Assembly: GCF_030272615.1 (NCBI RefSeq)
Contig: NC_081408.1
Coordinates: 63,980,614-64,044,613, forward strand
DNA: 64,000 nucleotides
Direction: 5' to 3'
From: Cryptomeria japonica
Lineage: Eukaryota; Streptophyta; Pinopsida; Cupressales; Cupressaceae
In this document: piece after piece, positions 10,064 through 20,998 of the stretch
Layout of the letters: the number at the start of each line of letters is the position of its first letter
How positions within the stretch are numbered: position 1 is the first letter of the stretch
Program-made: the position numbers and the translations under genes
Notes under the pieces: model-generated
Database searches by the model: none
Seen by the model: only the letters and a program-made list of their open reading frames with translations
What the model was told of the DNA's origin: nothing

Positions 10064-11599
10064 TCAAGTCTCATAATCGAGTAAGGTATGACTTATATAA
10101 TAAACCAGACATTCCTTACCATCTTTATCATGTTGTGCCAATAATGCTGCGAGAGCATGAGAGGAAGCAGCTGTATAAAGAAGAAAGGGTTTAGAAGGTT
10201 CAGCAGGTTGAAGGATAGGACAACTAGCCAAATATACTTTTAAATCTTCAAATTCTTGCTGACAATCTTCATTCCATTGAAAATTGATATTCTTTTTGAG
10301 AAGTTGAGTAAAAGGAAAGGTATGATCTGCAAGTTGAGATACGAACCTACGAATAGCTTGAATCTTTGCTTGTAAGCTTTTGAGTTGAGACACATTTCTA
10401 GGAGGTGGCATGTTGACAATAGCATCTATTTTCTTAGTGTCCACCTCAATCCCACGATGCGAAACTATGAATCCTAATAGTTTTCCACTATCCACACCAA
10501 AAACACATTTTTGTGGATTCAAGCGCATGTGATATTTACAAATTCTTTCAAAGATTTCACAAAGGATCTTAATATGATCTACACGAAGAATGGATTTGGC
10601 TAAAATATCATCAACATAATCTTCTAGAATCTTATGCATATAATCATGAAAGATAAGGGTCATCGCTTGTTGATAAGTTGCACCGGCGTTTTTAAGTCCA
10701 AAAGGCATCATTACCCAACAAAATGTACCCCAAGAAGTGGTGAAAGCAGTTTTGAATTGATCTTGATGATTAATGAAGATTTGATTGTATCCTGAAAAAC
10801 CATCCATGAAGGATAACAAAGCATGTCCTGCTGTAGAATCAACTATCATGTCAATGTTTGGGAGAGGGAAATCATCTTTTAAAGAAGCCTTATTTAAATC
10901 TTGAAAATCGATACACATTCTTATTTTATTATCTGGTTTAGCCATAGCGACAATATTTGAAATCCACGGGGAATAATCAATAGGGCAGATAAATCCAACC
11001 TCCAATAATTTTTCAATCTCAGCCTTAACAAGCAAAGCTACCTTAGGATTCATTTTCTGAATCTTTTGTTTCACAGGCTTAGCATCAGGAACTAAGACAA
11101 TATTATGAGTAACAATCTTAGGATCTATACCAGGCATGTCAGAGTATGTCCAAGCAAATATCTCAGGGAACTCATGCAATAAATCTACATATTGTTCTTG
11201 TTCTTCTTCATCCAAACACTTTCCAATTTGGATAACTTTTTCTTCATTGCAAGGATCCATCTTAACATCAATGGTATCACTTATGAGAAGATTGCTTTGT
11301 TGAGGAATATCCTTTAATTGAGGGAATTCTTCCACAATCTCATCATTATCAATCTCTTTTCCAAAATAAGCTTCAGTGTTCAAACAATAAGGAAATCCCC
11401 TATTGTGATGATAACGAGGAAGAGTGTCATATGCTCCCAAGAACTCAGCTAAAGCATCATTGGTAGGGAAGACATCCAAAGCATAGGCACACGAAGGATC
11501 CCTATCAATATACTCAGGGTGTCTCATTGATAGAGATGTAGAAATAACATTAACGCTAATACATGGTCTCTTAGAAGCTTTAGTGCGCTTGTAGGGATA
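10064..11599 (-). pseudogene. Gypsy reverse transcriptase
   Basis: A clear RT domain. KPDNKIRMCIDFQDLNKA comes first, then the first catalytic Asp in SFMDGFSGYNQI, MPFGLKNAGATYQ, and the YVDD box at 10607-10618. HALAALLAQ near the C-terminus leads toward RNase H. The segment lies between stops at 10064-10066 and 11600-11602, in the same frame as the other pol segments. The upstream part (MRHPEYIDRDP onward) is the linker from protease. Confidence 0.93.
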
Positions 11600-11656
11600 C
11601 TAACCAAGTCCAAAGGTCTCATCATAAAGATCATTCCCTAGAGGAACCTTTATCCC

Positions 11657-12508
11657 TTATTCGTGAGCACCACAACCATTTCCATTATACCCATACTTAG
11701 CTAAAATATGAAAACCATGACCATAACGATCAGCCATTTCAGAAAAAGGAGGCGGTTTTTCATAAGACAAAGAATCAAACTCTTCAGAATTAGAGGTGTG
11801 AGGAGAAGAAGTTTGAGAAGCGGCCACAAAATTATTGTTCATAGGTCTAGGTAAGGTTGATTGATCTTTAATTTCTTCCTCCTTTTTAACTTTTATCTCT
11901 CTAGGAGAAACCCTATACTCACCTACAAAGGTGGGATTAAAGTTAAGAGATCCCCAATCATCTTCTGCGAGAAACTTCTCAGGATCAAAAGCCTTTTCAT
12001 GTGTAGATTCAAGTTGAGGAGAATCTTCTTCAAGAACTTCAGACTCATCCAAAGAATTTTGATCATCAGAGGGTAATGATTCATCCATAGGTATCTTGTT
12101 TAGAGAGTCATCACTAGATGAGGAAGGTTCAAAAGAACTCCCTTTGGAAGTAGATGTTTGCAAACAAGCTTGAAAATTGGTATCACCTATCAAGGTATAT
12201 GTCTTATTGTTATAAATAAATTGAACTTGTCTATGCAATGTAGAGGGGACAACTTGCATACTGTGAATCCAAAGTCTCCCTAATAACAAGTTGTATGTTA
12301 GATTTCCTGACATAACATGGATAGGAGTAGGCAAAGTAATAGGTCCCACTGTGATGGGTAAGGTGATAGTACCTAATGAAGACTTAGCCACATTATCAAA
12401 GCCTCGAATGGGATGAGAGTCAGGCTCAATAAGGGATGTATCCACATTCATCTTATGCAATAGATTAATGCTACACACATTACGGCCAGAGCCATTATCT
12501 ACCAGTGT
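11657..12508 (-). pseudogene. Gypsy aspartic protease region
   Basis: It starts with LVDNGSGRNVCSINLL, the position of a retropepsin active site; the motif is D-N-G rather than D-S-G or D-T-G. It is followed by ITLPITVGPITLP and NLLLGRLWIHSM, typical of the rest of the fold. The following 150 residues are a low-complexity Ser/Glu/Asp-rich linker. Stops at 12509-12511 (before) and 11657-11659 and 11600-11602 (after) break the frame. Whether D-N-G is a mutation or ancestral in this family is not known from one copy. Confidence 0.75.
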
Positions 12509-13552
12509 TCATCTTATAGCAGTGTCATTTATGATAACCACAATCATCAAGGGATCATATTGATGTTGAATTTCACTGGTAGGCAATTCATCTTGAGTAA
12601 ACACAATTTGAGCTTTAGGATTTATCACAGAGTTAACCAAAGACACTATATTACTGGATGTATTAGGTGGAGGAACATTCAAATCTTTCAATGCGTCTTG
12701 TAACATTCCATGATGAGCGGAAGAAGTTTGAATCAAATCCCAAAGGGATATCTTAGCAGGGGTAATTTTAAGTTGTTCTATGAGATCATATTCCTTACCC
12801 ATAACTTGTGAAATACGTGGAGCTTGCGGAAGAATTGGTTGAGGATTAGGAAGAGAAACTGGAGTAACAGGAGGGGGATTAGGCTACCTATTATTTCTAG
12901 TATGATAAGTATGGGCAACCGCATGATAACTCTCTCTAGTTAATTGCTTGACATAACTATAAGGACTTATAGGTTTTCTTCCTTGCATAGTGATGCTAGG
13001 TTTATTCGGAGTAAGAAAGGAATCATGACCATACCCTCCTTGGATAGTAAGGAGAGGTGATTTAGGAACTTGAAAGGTGGGAGAAGGATAAGCACCTTGG
13101 ACTTCAAAGAGAGGCTTATTATACTCATTCCAGTTTATCATGTTAACTGATTTAGTAGTTTTGTTCTTGTTTAAAGATTTCGATAAGGCCACAAAGTCAT
13201 CAAGAGCATCATCCAACAAAGCATGATCATATCGATTAAAAGGTTTATCTTTTGATTCAAAAGGAGACATCTCTTCATAGAGGGGATCATTGAAAACAAC
13301 CATGTTACTAGATTTAGTGGAAGAGTTGATAGGAATGTACCCTTGAGAGGAATCATTCGACTTATCTCTCTCATCACACCGAAATGGCATAGTAACAATG
13401 TTTATGAGTTTTTGGTAAAACGAAGGTTTGGTATCTTTAGGGTTCAAAAACTCATCTAAAGCTTCATCTAATTCATCTTGGCTATACTCATGATCAACAT
13501 AATTGCATACATCATCATAAATATGAACATCTTGCAAGTAAAAATCTGACAT
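12509..13552 (-). pseudogene. Gypsy gag-position region, no recognisable gag domain
   Basis: The frame starts at ATG 13550-13552 (MSDFYLQDVH) and is broken by stops at 12884-12886 and 12509-12511. The first part is rich in Asp, Asn and Ser with repeats of a QGxY-like motif (EVQGAYPSP, TIQGGYGHD, TMQGRKPIS). The second holds YDLIEQLKITPAKISLWDLI, which resembles the segment just before protease in Tat-like elements. I see no retrotransposon gag core and no CCHC zinc knuckle. Either the gag core has been lost or it is too diverged to recognise by eye. Confidence 0.55.
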
Positions 13553-13758
13553 TTTGAAATAAAAATTGCATAAAACTTGAACACACAATGCCAAGACACA
13601 AAGAACACACTCTTTCTCTTCCCTATTTTTTTTTTCTTTTTCTCTTTTTTCTCCTTTTTTTTTTTTTTTTAATGAAAAATCAATCTTAAATGAAACACAC
13701 TAAATCTAGATCTAGATCTAACAAATGCAATGCAAGAGAAAGCAATGATAGATTCACG

Positions 13759-13770
13759 TCGGGTTCACCA
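13759..13770 (-). other. Primer-binding site of the gypsy element
   Basis: The plus strand reads GTCGGGTTCACCA ending at 13770, three bases from the LTR. Its reverse complement starts TGG, complementary to a tRNA 3' CCA end. I do not assign the tRNA. Confidence 0.75.
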
Positions 13771-13773
13771 AAA

Positions 13774-15406
13774 TGTGTAGGGGAAAAAGCGAGACTAGGT
13801 TAACATGCCCTAATCCTACCTTTTGACACACATTGTGGAATACGAAAGAGCCTAGAGGTATCACACAATTGGCTACTTCTTTTTGTGGAAGAGAGAGCCA
13901 TGGGCTACCTATTAGGATTTCTATTCCTTTGTTGTAATTGAAAGATAAAATCATGCAAGTTCAATCCCTAACCCCAAAATGCAAGTATGAACTAATAACA
14001 AGATTGCAGAATTGACATTAAACAATGAAAAGCTGTAAACACAAGGACAAGACAAGAATGCAGATGCGTACCTGGAGTCAAAATCTGAGTGAAAATGTTT
14101 GGGATGGGGGCGCGAGTGCCACTGTCCTGATACTGCCCCAAAAACTGCTCCTAAAACTACTGTTTTACAACCTGGAAAGCTGTCGGAAATGTTGAAAATT
14201 GCTGTCTGACAGAAGGACTAGGGCGCCCAGCGCCTCTGTCCCAGGGACCAGGGCACCCCACGCCCCTGTCCTAGTCTTTTGCTTTGAAACTTGGTGTGAA
14301 GTTCTATCTCGGTCCGCTTCCGTCGGATCTGCAACTTGCGGCGTCGCCCGAAACCTGCACTTATATCTAAAAAGGTATGGTGGGCGGCTATATAGGGTTT
14401 TGCCTTAGTCAAACCCCCGCTTCAGTGATTTACACCTCCATGAATAGCCAAGTTGTATTGTAAAAGTAATGTGTGTGCAGACCTTGTGTGTGTGCAAGAT
14501 CCTAAAATGCAAGTAAGAAAACTAGAGCAACCTAGAAAGTAAACCCTAATTGCTTGTAAATGATAATGTAAATGCTCCAAATCAAGATGCAAAGTGATCT
14601 AAAGCATGAATACAAATGATATAATGAGGCTTATGCAAAAGACATGAAAACAACATGAAATCATACCCAACCCCAAGGGAGAGGTACAAGCCAATCTTCA
14701 GTCGGTAATCTCCTATTGCTCTTCAATGCCTTCAAAACCCTAAATGGATGAATGAAATTGATGAATGCTTAATGGATGGATGTTGAATGTTTTTGAAGTC
14801 TTCAAAGATCTTCTCTTTCGCTGCATAGAAAGTTCGTCAAACCAAAATCCGAATCCTTTCAAATGAAGAAAGAGAGTTCTTATATATGAAACCCTAGGTT
14901 GTAATTTCAACTTTTGGCCGACCTAGAGATTGAATCTCCCGCCAATTTCTTGGGGTTAAGCTTTATTTTATGATTGGATCGCGCTCCTAAAATTTCAGGA
15001 AAAATGTCCGAGACTGTGTGCACTCCGGGTGCCACGATCCTGACAACTTTTCACCAAATTTTTAGGGCCGTCAGATATGATGATTTTAGAGAGAGTCCCA
15101 AAGTTATAGGTGATTTCGAGATGTTTTGACCCCCGAAATCAAGCCCCCAAGTTCAAAATAGGACCTAATTAGGGTTTTTGATTGAATGATGTATTGGAGG
15201 AATAAAATGAAAGGGGCACACTATGATGAAAGGGCCCAACTTTATGATGTGGAAGATGATGAAATAGAACCTTAGACCTAATTAATTTCATTAATTAAGT
15301 ACTAAAGGGGAAATGCAATGCAAAATGTAATATGCGCCAAGGCGGGTGCTAAAATAGGTGTGAAATTGTACCACCCTAGCAAGTGCGTACAATTTACAAC
15401 GCTACA
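13774..15406 (-). repeat. 5' LTR of the gypsy element (right copy)
   Basis: Starts TGTGTAGGGG and ends CGCTACA, with the short inverted ends TGTA and TACA intact. It is followed directly by the target duplication GGATG. It contains a doubled GTGTGTGCA stretch near 14470-14505 that the left LTR lacks, and two units of the GC-rich minisatellite. Confidence 0.93.
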
Positions 15407-16500
15407 GGATGATACTACTTTTTATAAAGCTATCTCTTGGTCTCAATGCATACAAGCTATGTCCAACCTCAAATTTGGAATTATAGTTTCTAAAACTCAA
15501 AAAAAAATGTTTAGTGGCTAAATGGATCACTAAATTTTCTTTAGATGAGGAACCAAGGAATATATTGAACTAGGGATATAGATTTAATAATGCTACCATT
15601 AAAAAGAAATGATATGAAGGTAATTGGTTAAATAATCATCTCCTTACACCATACATTTAGATTAGAGTGTCTTTTCCTATTTGACCAATTTGGAAAGCAT
15701 GACAAAGAGTATGCCAATTTTCTAATAAGAAAGAACCATCACTGCAACATGGGTTCAACTTTTTTTCTCCATTTGGTGGAATAGAAATATCCAAATTTGA
15801 TGAGAACCACTAACATAAGGTTCTCCACAAAATCTTACCATTTATTGAAGAAAGGTGTTATGAAGTTTGGTGATTGATGTGACTTTTCCTAGATGAAATG
15901 GTGTTATTGGTTAAACATTAAACCTTGACTTGATCTTAATAACAATTTCAATAAATTCATCCTTTTTGTTTAGTCTTTAGTGCTCTCCAATTTAACTATT
16001 AAAATATGTACTCTTTTATCTTATAGTTTCTCCAAAGATTGACATTGATTTTTTTTAACATATCATTTTTCTCTCATCAAAGAAAATATACTTTTGTTAT
16101 CTTCCAAAAATATTAAATGAGCTGCTCATTTCAATAGTAAATAAAAATATAAGCTTATTAATAAACCTTGAATGAAGTTGAGTGGTCAAATTTGGAAGGC
16201 TGAGATTAGTTTAGATGCTCAAATGCTTGCTTATAAGGTATTACACTATAAATTGTAAATTGGTAATAAATTGAGAAGTTTGTAGAAATGTGTGTTGGAA
16301 TTTATTTGATGATTGGCAAGTTTTATTGTAATGAGCTCTCAATTGACTCTCTGGATCCTTTTGTTAGCTTTGTACAACAATGTTTAACCTTGTATACCTT
16401 TTCTATTTGATTTTATATAACCTTTGTATCTCATTTATTTACATTTTTCTTGATTGCATCTCTTTTAATGTTTTTCTTCATCTAATACAATAAAATTACA
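15407..16500 (+). pseudogene. Possible LINE reverse transcriptase relic with AT-rich tail
   Basis: Plus-strand translation from about 15411 gives DDTTFYKAISWSQCIQAMSN, followed by a GIIVSKTQ-like segment. This resembles the catalytic DD box and following helix of plant LINE RT (DDT, then L-F-x-x-x-S-G-x-x-x-Q). Downstream frames are full of stops. The gypsy element appears to have landed next to the DD box. The T-rich stretch near 16370-16490 could be an old 3' tail. Decayed; this is a suggestion, not a firm call. Confidence 0.35.
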
Positions 16501-18004
16501 AGACAATGACAATCCTTCTTTTACAGTAAAGAGTTTTGAGAATTTTGTTAATAGTTTATATGGATTAGTTAGTCATTTCTAGTTAACATTTTGTAAAGTG
16601 GTCAGCTTATTACTTTTATATTTCCACATATGCACTATCTCTCATGCACATATAATGTTATAATATAAAGTTCGGACGTGTCTTATACCATTTCGAAGGT
16701 CAATTCGCAAAATCCACCTTGAATTATTAAAAATCATGAAAGGAAAATTTAGATCTCATCATTATATTGCCTTAAAGAATTATTACTTCTTCCTACCTAC
16801 TCATAACCAATTTATTCTCTTCACTTTCATTTTTATTTTTACTACTTTTAACCCTAGATGCATTTCACTTCCATTCTCACATCCCATCCTTGTTTCATTT
16901 CTTGTTCCTATATCTTCCTAATGACCTAAACTTCATCAAACTTCATCTTTCCCACCCATAGCTTCATAATTCTCTTGATTTTATGTCATCCCCTCTTTTG
17001 CATCAGAAAATTACACAACAGGTACTCCCTCTAGTCTTCGAACTACAAAACTCAAACACAAGACAAATGCACTGAATCTCTACTTCCAATTTAATACTTA
17101 TTTTGCAACAATGGATTATATGTTTTATTCACATCAAAACTGTAAACACATTATTACAGTCATGACCTTTCAATCACTACTCTCCTTTGTCTACTCACAA
17201 AACTTTATTGACACTTAAAAGATTCGAGTCTTCAGGCACCTCCTCTTGCCTTACTATGCACATATCACCTCTTTGGCCAAACTCCAATTATTTCTACAAA
17301 GCCTCCTCTCACTCTCTCTCTGCCCACACACTTCCCAAACTTCTTTCCTGCAACACCTCCTCTTTGCGGTCCATTCATATGCAAAATTTTGTAATTTGAT
17401 TTATTGCTCCCTTGAGCTGCATAAATGGTAGTAGATTAAATGGCTATAACACTGGCAACAGAAGAAATTAACAAAATGTTTCCATTTTGGGATTCTGTTG
17501 AGTAAGTCATGTGGTAGTTAAGATAAATGATAGGATCGTCAATGTATTAAGCTTCCTCTCGTGCTTTGCGTGATGACAAGTCCAAAGGTGAACCATCAAC
17601 ATTCAATCCTGAAAATGTTTTTGGGTGATGTCGATTATCAGAAAGCAGAGGTGATAATAATTTAACTACAATAGAAATATAAAAAACAAATTAAAAATTT
17701 TTAAAAAAAAATCGACATTGATGTTGATCACCAGTCCACTGAATGCTCTTGCATCAGAAAACCATCTAATATATTCCTCTTTACAAATATTTCGTCTATT
17801 AAAGTATATTTCATGGCACTTTCATCACCAGCCATAAACCCTTAAAATTTGATTCAATATTCTCTTATATCTACAAATATCAAACCAAAGAACTTAATTT
17901 GTCATATTATATATGTAGAAATAAATACGAAGGCAACCACATAGATCAAAGTCTCTCTACTAATCATAGGGAGACATGAACACAAATATGTCATAAATAT
18001 AGTT
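16501..18004. other. AT-rich intergenic DNA, nothing recognised
   Basis: No coding frame of convincing composition, no terminal repeats and no RNA gene could be supported by eye. Confidence 0.5.
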
Positions 18005-20337
18005 TCTTATTTAGTATAATAAATATGGATTTTTAAGTGGGAGAATAAGTTTTGTGATTGCAATTATATCAACAAATTTCATTGAAACAATAATAAAAAG
18101 ATAACAAGCATGCACTCTTAAAATACCATGGATGTTAAAAGGTGTTGTAGAGGATTTGTAGTGTAGCATGCAGATTAGAGTTACCCATTTCAACAAATAC
18201 GTCGAGTTTTCAATGTTTCATGTTTGAAGAAGAATAATAGAGAAAATAATTGCACAAAATAACTTTTGATCTTCAAAGAATTTTTCAAACAAACACTAAG
18301 AATCTATAGATGAGGCTAATCTTAGATTATTTGATCAAATGGAAGACCTATTCAATCAACGATGCTACTTAACAAAATAAAGATTTTGTGCAAAAATATC
18401 CACAATAGATAAGTGTCGAAGACTATGCTTCTTTGAAGAATGGGGGCAGGTTATGCCCTTAATCTTTTAATGTGCTCTTACCTAAGTTATGTGATGATTG
18501 ATATAGTCTTATAGATAGCTAAGTAAATTTAGGTGGCATTCAAGGCATAGGTACATGGTATATATAAAAATTAGTGGTTAGTTTATGATCTTCTTATTAT
18601 AAATTGTGTTCTTTTGGAAGACTTAGAAGTTTGTACTATCAAAATATTTTATCATCCTCGAATATTTGGAAAATTATAAAATATTTCTCTTTTTTATTTT
18701 GTATAAATTATTTCATTACAAACCACAACAAATTCAAAAAGACCCAAATTTATAATATTACATAATTACATTAATTGTTCATACTATAACACTTATCAAA
18801 AAACCATGTCACCATGATGTATCTCTATTCAAACAATAAATTAAGGATCAAATAAATAATGCACAATAAAATTGGATTCTCATGAATACATGAGAGAAAT
18901 CCCATCAGATTTAAGCTTTAACAAAACTAGGAGAGAAACATCATCCTACACTCAACTATTTGAAAACACTATAGTAATAAGGAAAAGAGTATAAAGTTTT
19001 AACCTATGAAAGTTTCAATCAACATTTTCATTCCTTATAATAAGCAAAAGGAAAACCCAATCCAATTTTTGCAAGTTTCGGTCACCTAATAAATTTGGTA
19101 CTTTTTGGCTTTATTATTTAAACAATTGTTAATGGAATATGACTTTTCTATTGAATTTTTATTTAAAGATGATTATGTTGATATTTTATTTTGAGTTATT
19201 TTCAAATTATTTAGATAAAATGTTATAGAAAAAATATGATTTTTAAATGTAATTGGAAATAGGATTCTTTTGTAGTCTAGTGATCTAGTTTAGGTTATTT
19301 AATTAAAAAAATCAAATTTTATAGATTATTTGTTATAATTTTACAAATACATGCATTATTAAATAAGATTGATCTCTTTTGTCTTTTGTTCACAATAATT
19401 ACTAATGGAGTATGACATTTTGGATTGGAAGATCATCTAAATATGATTATATTAATGTTTTAAAGTATCTTTCAAAGTTGTTTACAATAGATTGAATATC
19501 ACAAAAAAAAATTATAGACTATATGTAAGTTATTTAATAAGTTTGGTCCTTTCATCTTACGCTCAAAACAATAATCAATGAAATATGACATTTTGGATTG
19601 AATTGTCGTCTAAATGATTATATTAAAATTTGGTCTTTCAATCATTTCAAAAATAATTAGAAAATACAAAAAAGGATATAAAAAATTAAATTCAAATGGA
19701 AATAGAATCTTTTTATAGTTTATGATGTCATGTGGCTTGGTTTGGATCTACAAATGGCTTATGGAACACATGAATGTTTGAAAGAGACAAAACTTAATAA
19801 ACAGATTACAACATTGATCTTTTCCAAAATTTTAATACTTAATGAATTCATTGAAACATATTAAAATATGATATTAACTAAAAGAATCTATTTAATTGTC
19901 CTTTATGTGTCCATTAATTTATTGGAAATGCAATTATTTCCAAAACACTCAAGAAAAAATATAATCCCACAAACACTATAATTTATAATCTTTTTCATGC
20001 ATTTGAATATTACAACTAGCATCCAATAGTCATAAGAATCAAATGGAAATGGATTCTTTCATAGTCCGTTTATGGGCCTATATATAGCTTACAGTGATCT
20101 GTTTATGTGTCTACATATGACTTATAGTAATATGAGACTCCCAGTGACTTATAATTATATGAGACTAATCCATATTCCTTCCTAGAGACACCTAATCATG
20201 CTACAAACAAGATATATTTGAACTTTTGACATCTCTTTTAAGAATACAAATTCTCCACCACTATACCAAATCAACATTTGAAATAAAAATCTAACCCCAA
20301 GAATGTCTGTAATTTTTACCTGACATTTCTTCGTGTA
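18005..20337. repeat. 3' flank of P450 copy A, duplicated at 51075-53498
   Basis: AT-rich, non-coding DNA that aligns along most of its length to the segment downstream of P450 copy D. Shared landmarks are the AACAAGCATGCACTC stretch (about 18105 and 51170) and CACCTAATAA (about 19083 and 52108). The segment 19070-20060 also resembles 35640-37200, and its start resembles 41210-41500. It marks the unit of the tandem P450 duplication. Confidence 0.75.
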
Positions 20338-20478
20338 GGAATAGCTCTCAGCGGCACAGTTTTTAGTAATGTCAAGACCAAATGTCTCAGACATATCAAT
20401 ACCTGACAATAGGAATAGCTCTCAGCGGCACAGTTTTTAGTAATGTCAGACCAAATGTCTCAGACATATCAATACCTG
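20338..20478. repeat. Tandem duplication of the P450 copy A C-terminal codons
   Basis: A 67-68-bp block occurs twice, at 20338-20405 and 20412-20478, with one extra base in the left copy. The block encodes the last residues of the P450 on the minus strand. The left copy, next to the ancestral 3' flank, would end in AIPTRRNVR; the right copy is the one joined to the gene and ends early in AIPIVRY. Copy D has a single block. Confidence 0.9.
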
Positions 20479-20998
20479 CCTGATTGTCAATAGGGATGGA
20501 CCAATTGAAAGTTTGCACCAACGATCCCACCACCAAATGAACCATTCTCTGTGCCAGTGGAAGCCCAATGCATATCCTTCTTCCTGCTCCAAATGGTATG
20601 AATTCAAAATCCTGACCTTTGTAATCAATGTTATATTCCAGAAACCTATCTGGATTAAAATTTAAAGGATCTTTCCACGCAGCAGGGTCTCTCCCAAGGC
20701 CCCATACATTCACGATCACCTGGGTTTTCTCGGGAACAAGAAACCCACTAATCTCGCGAGACATATCTGCCCTTCTAAAGATTAATGGGGCTGCAGGATG
20801 TAATCTCAACACTTCCTTCACTACTGCTCGGAGATATGGAAGATTTGCTATGTCTGCCTCCTCTATTCTTCTCTCCATACCCACAACATCATCCAGCTCT
20901 GCTTGGACCTTCCTCATGACTGTTCGGTTTCTCAGAAGCTCTGCCATTGTCCATTCAATTGTTCCCGAAATTGTGTCGGTCCCTGCAGTAAACATGTC
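20396..20998 (-). pseudogene. P450 copy A, exon 2 (heme-binding half)
   Basis: Open over its full length. It starts after acceptor TTCTCGCAG with DMFTAGTDTISGTIEW, the oxygen-binding I-helix (AGTDT). ExxR is in VVKEVLRLHP, the PERF-type motif is FNPDRF, and the heme loop is FIPFGAGRRICIGLPLA with the Cys ligand. These place it in the plant CYP71 clan (A-type), nearest to CYP76-like enzymes by general look; the subfamily is not assigned. Such enzymes are ER-bound monooxygenases of specialised metabolism. The C-terminus has been replaced through a tandem duplication. With exon 1 the coding length would be 504 codons including the stop, normal for the family. The gene is dead because exon 1 is interrupted. 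Confidence 0.93.

Larger units (their letters stand above)
2623..15411 (-). mobile_element. Ty3/gypsy retrotransposon, complete, Tat-like, with an antisense extra gene
   Basis: Two LTRs of about 1.64 kb (2628-4270 and 13774-15406) flank 9.5 kb. The 5-bp target duplication GGATG is perfect (2623-2627 and 15407-15411). Coding order on the minus strand is gag-like region, protease, RT, RNase H, integrase, which is the gypsy order. The integrase tail after EIPSLRV and the large space between pol and the 3' LTR fit the Tat lineage; the lineage call is inference. All pol segments lie in one frame from about 13552 down to 7991, broken by stops at 12884, 12509, 11657, 11600, 10064 and 9521. The 3.7 kb between integrase and 3' LTR carries a plus-strand plant mobile domain gene. 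Confidence 0.93.

Noticed and set aside
16736-17431. Short plus-strand frames downstream of P450 copy A
   Set aside because: Low-complexity Phe/Ser/His-rich translations of AT- and CT-rich DNA, no domain and no neighbours that support a gene.
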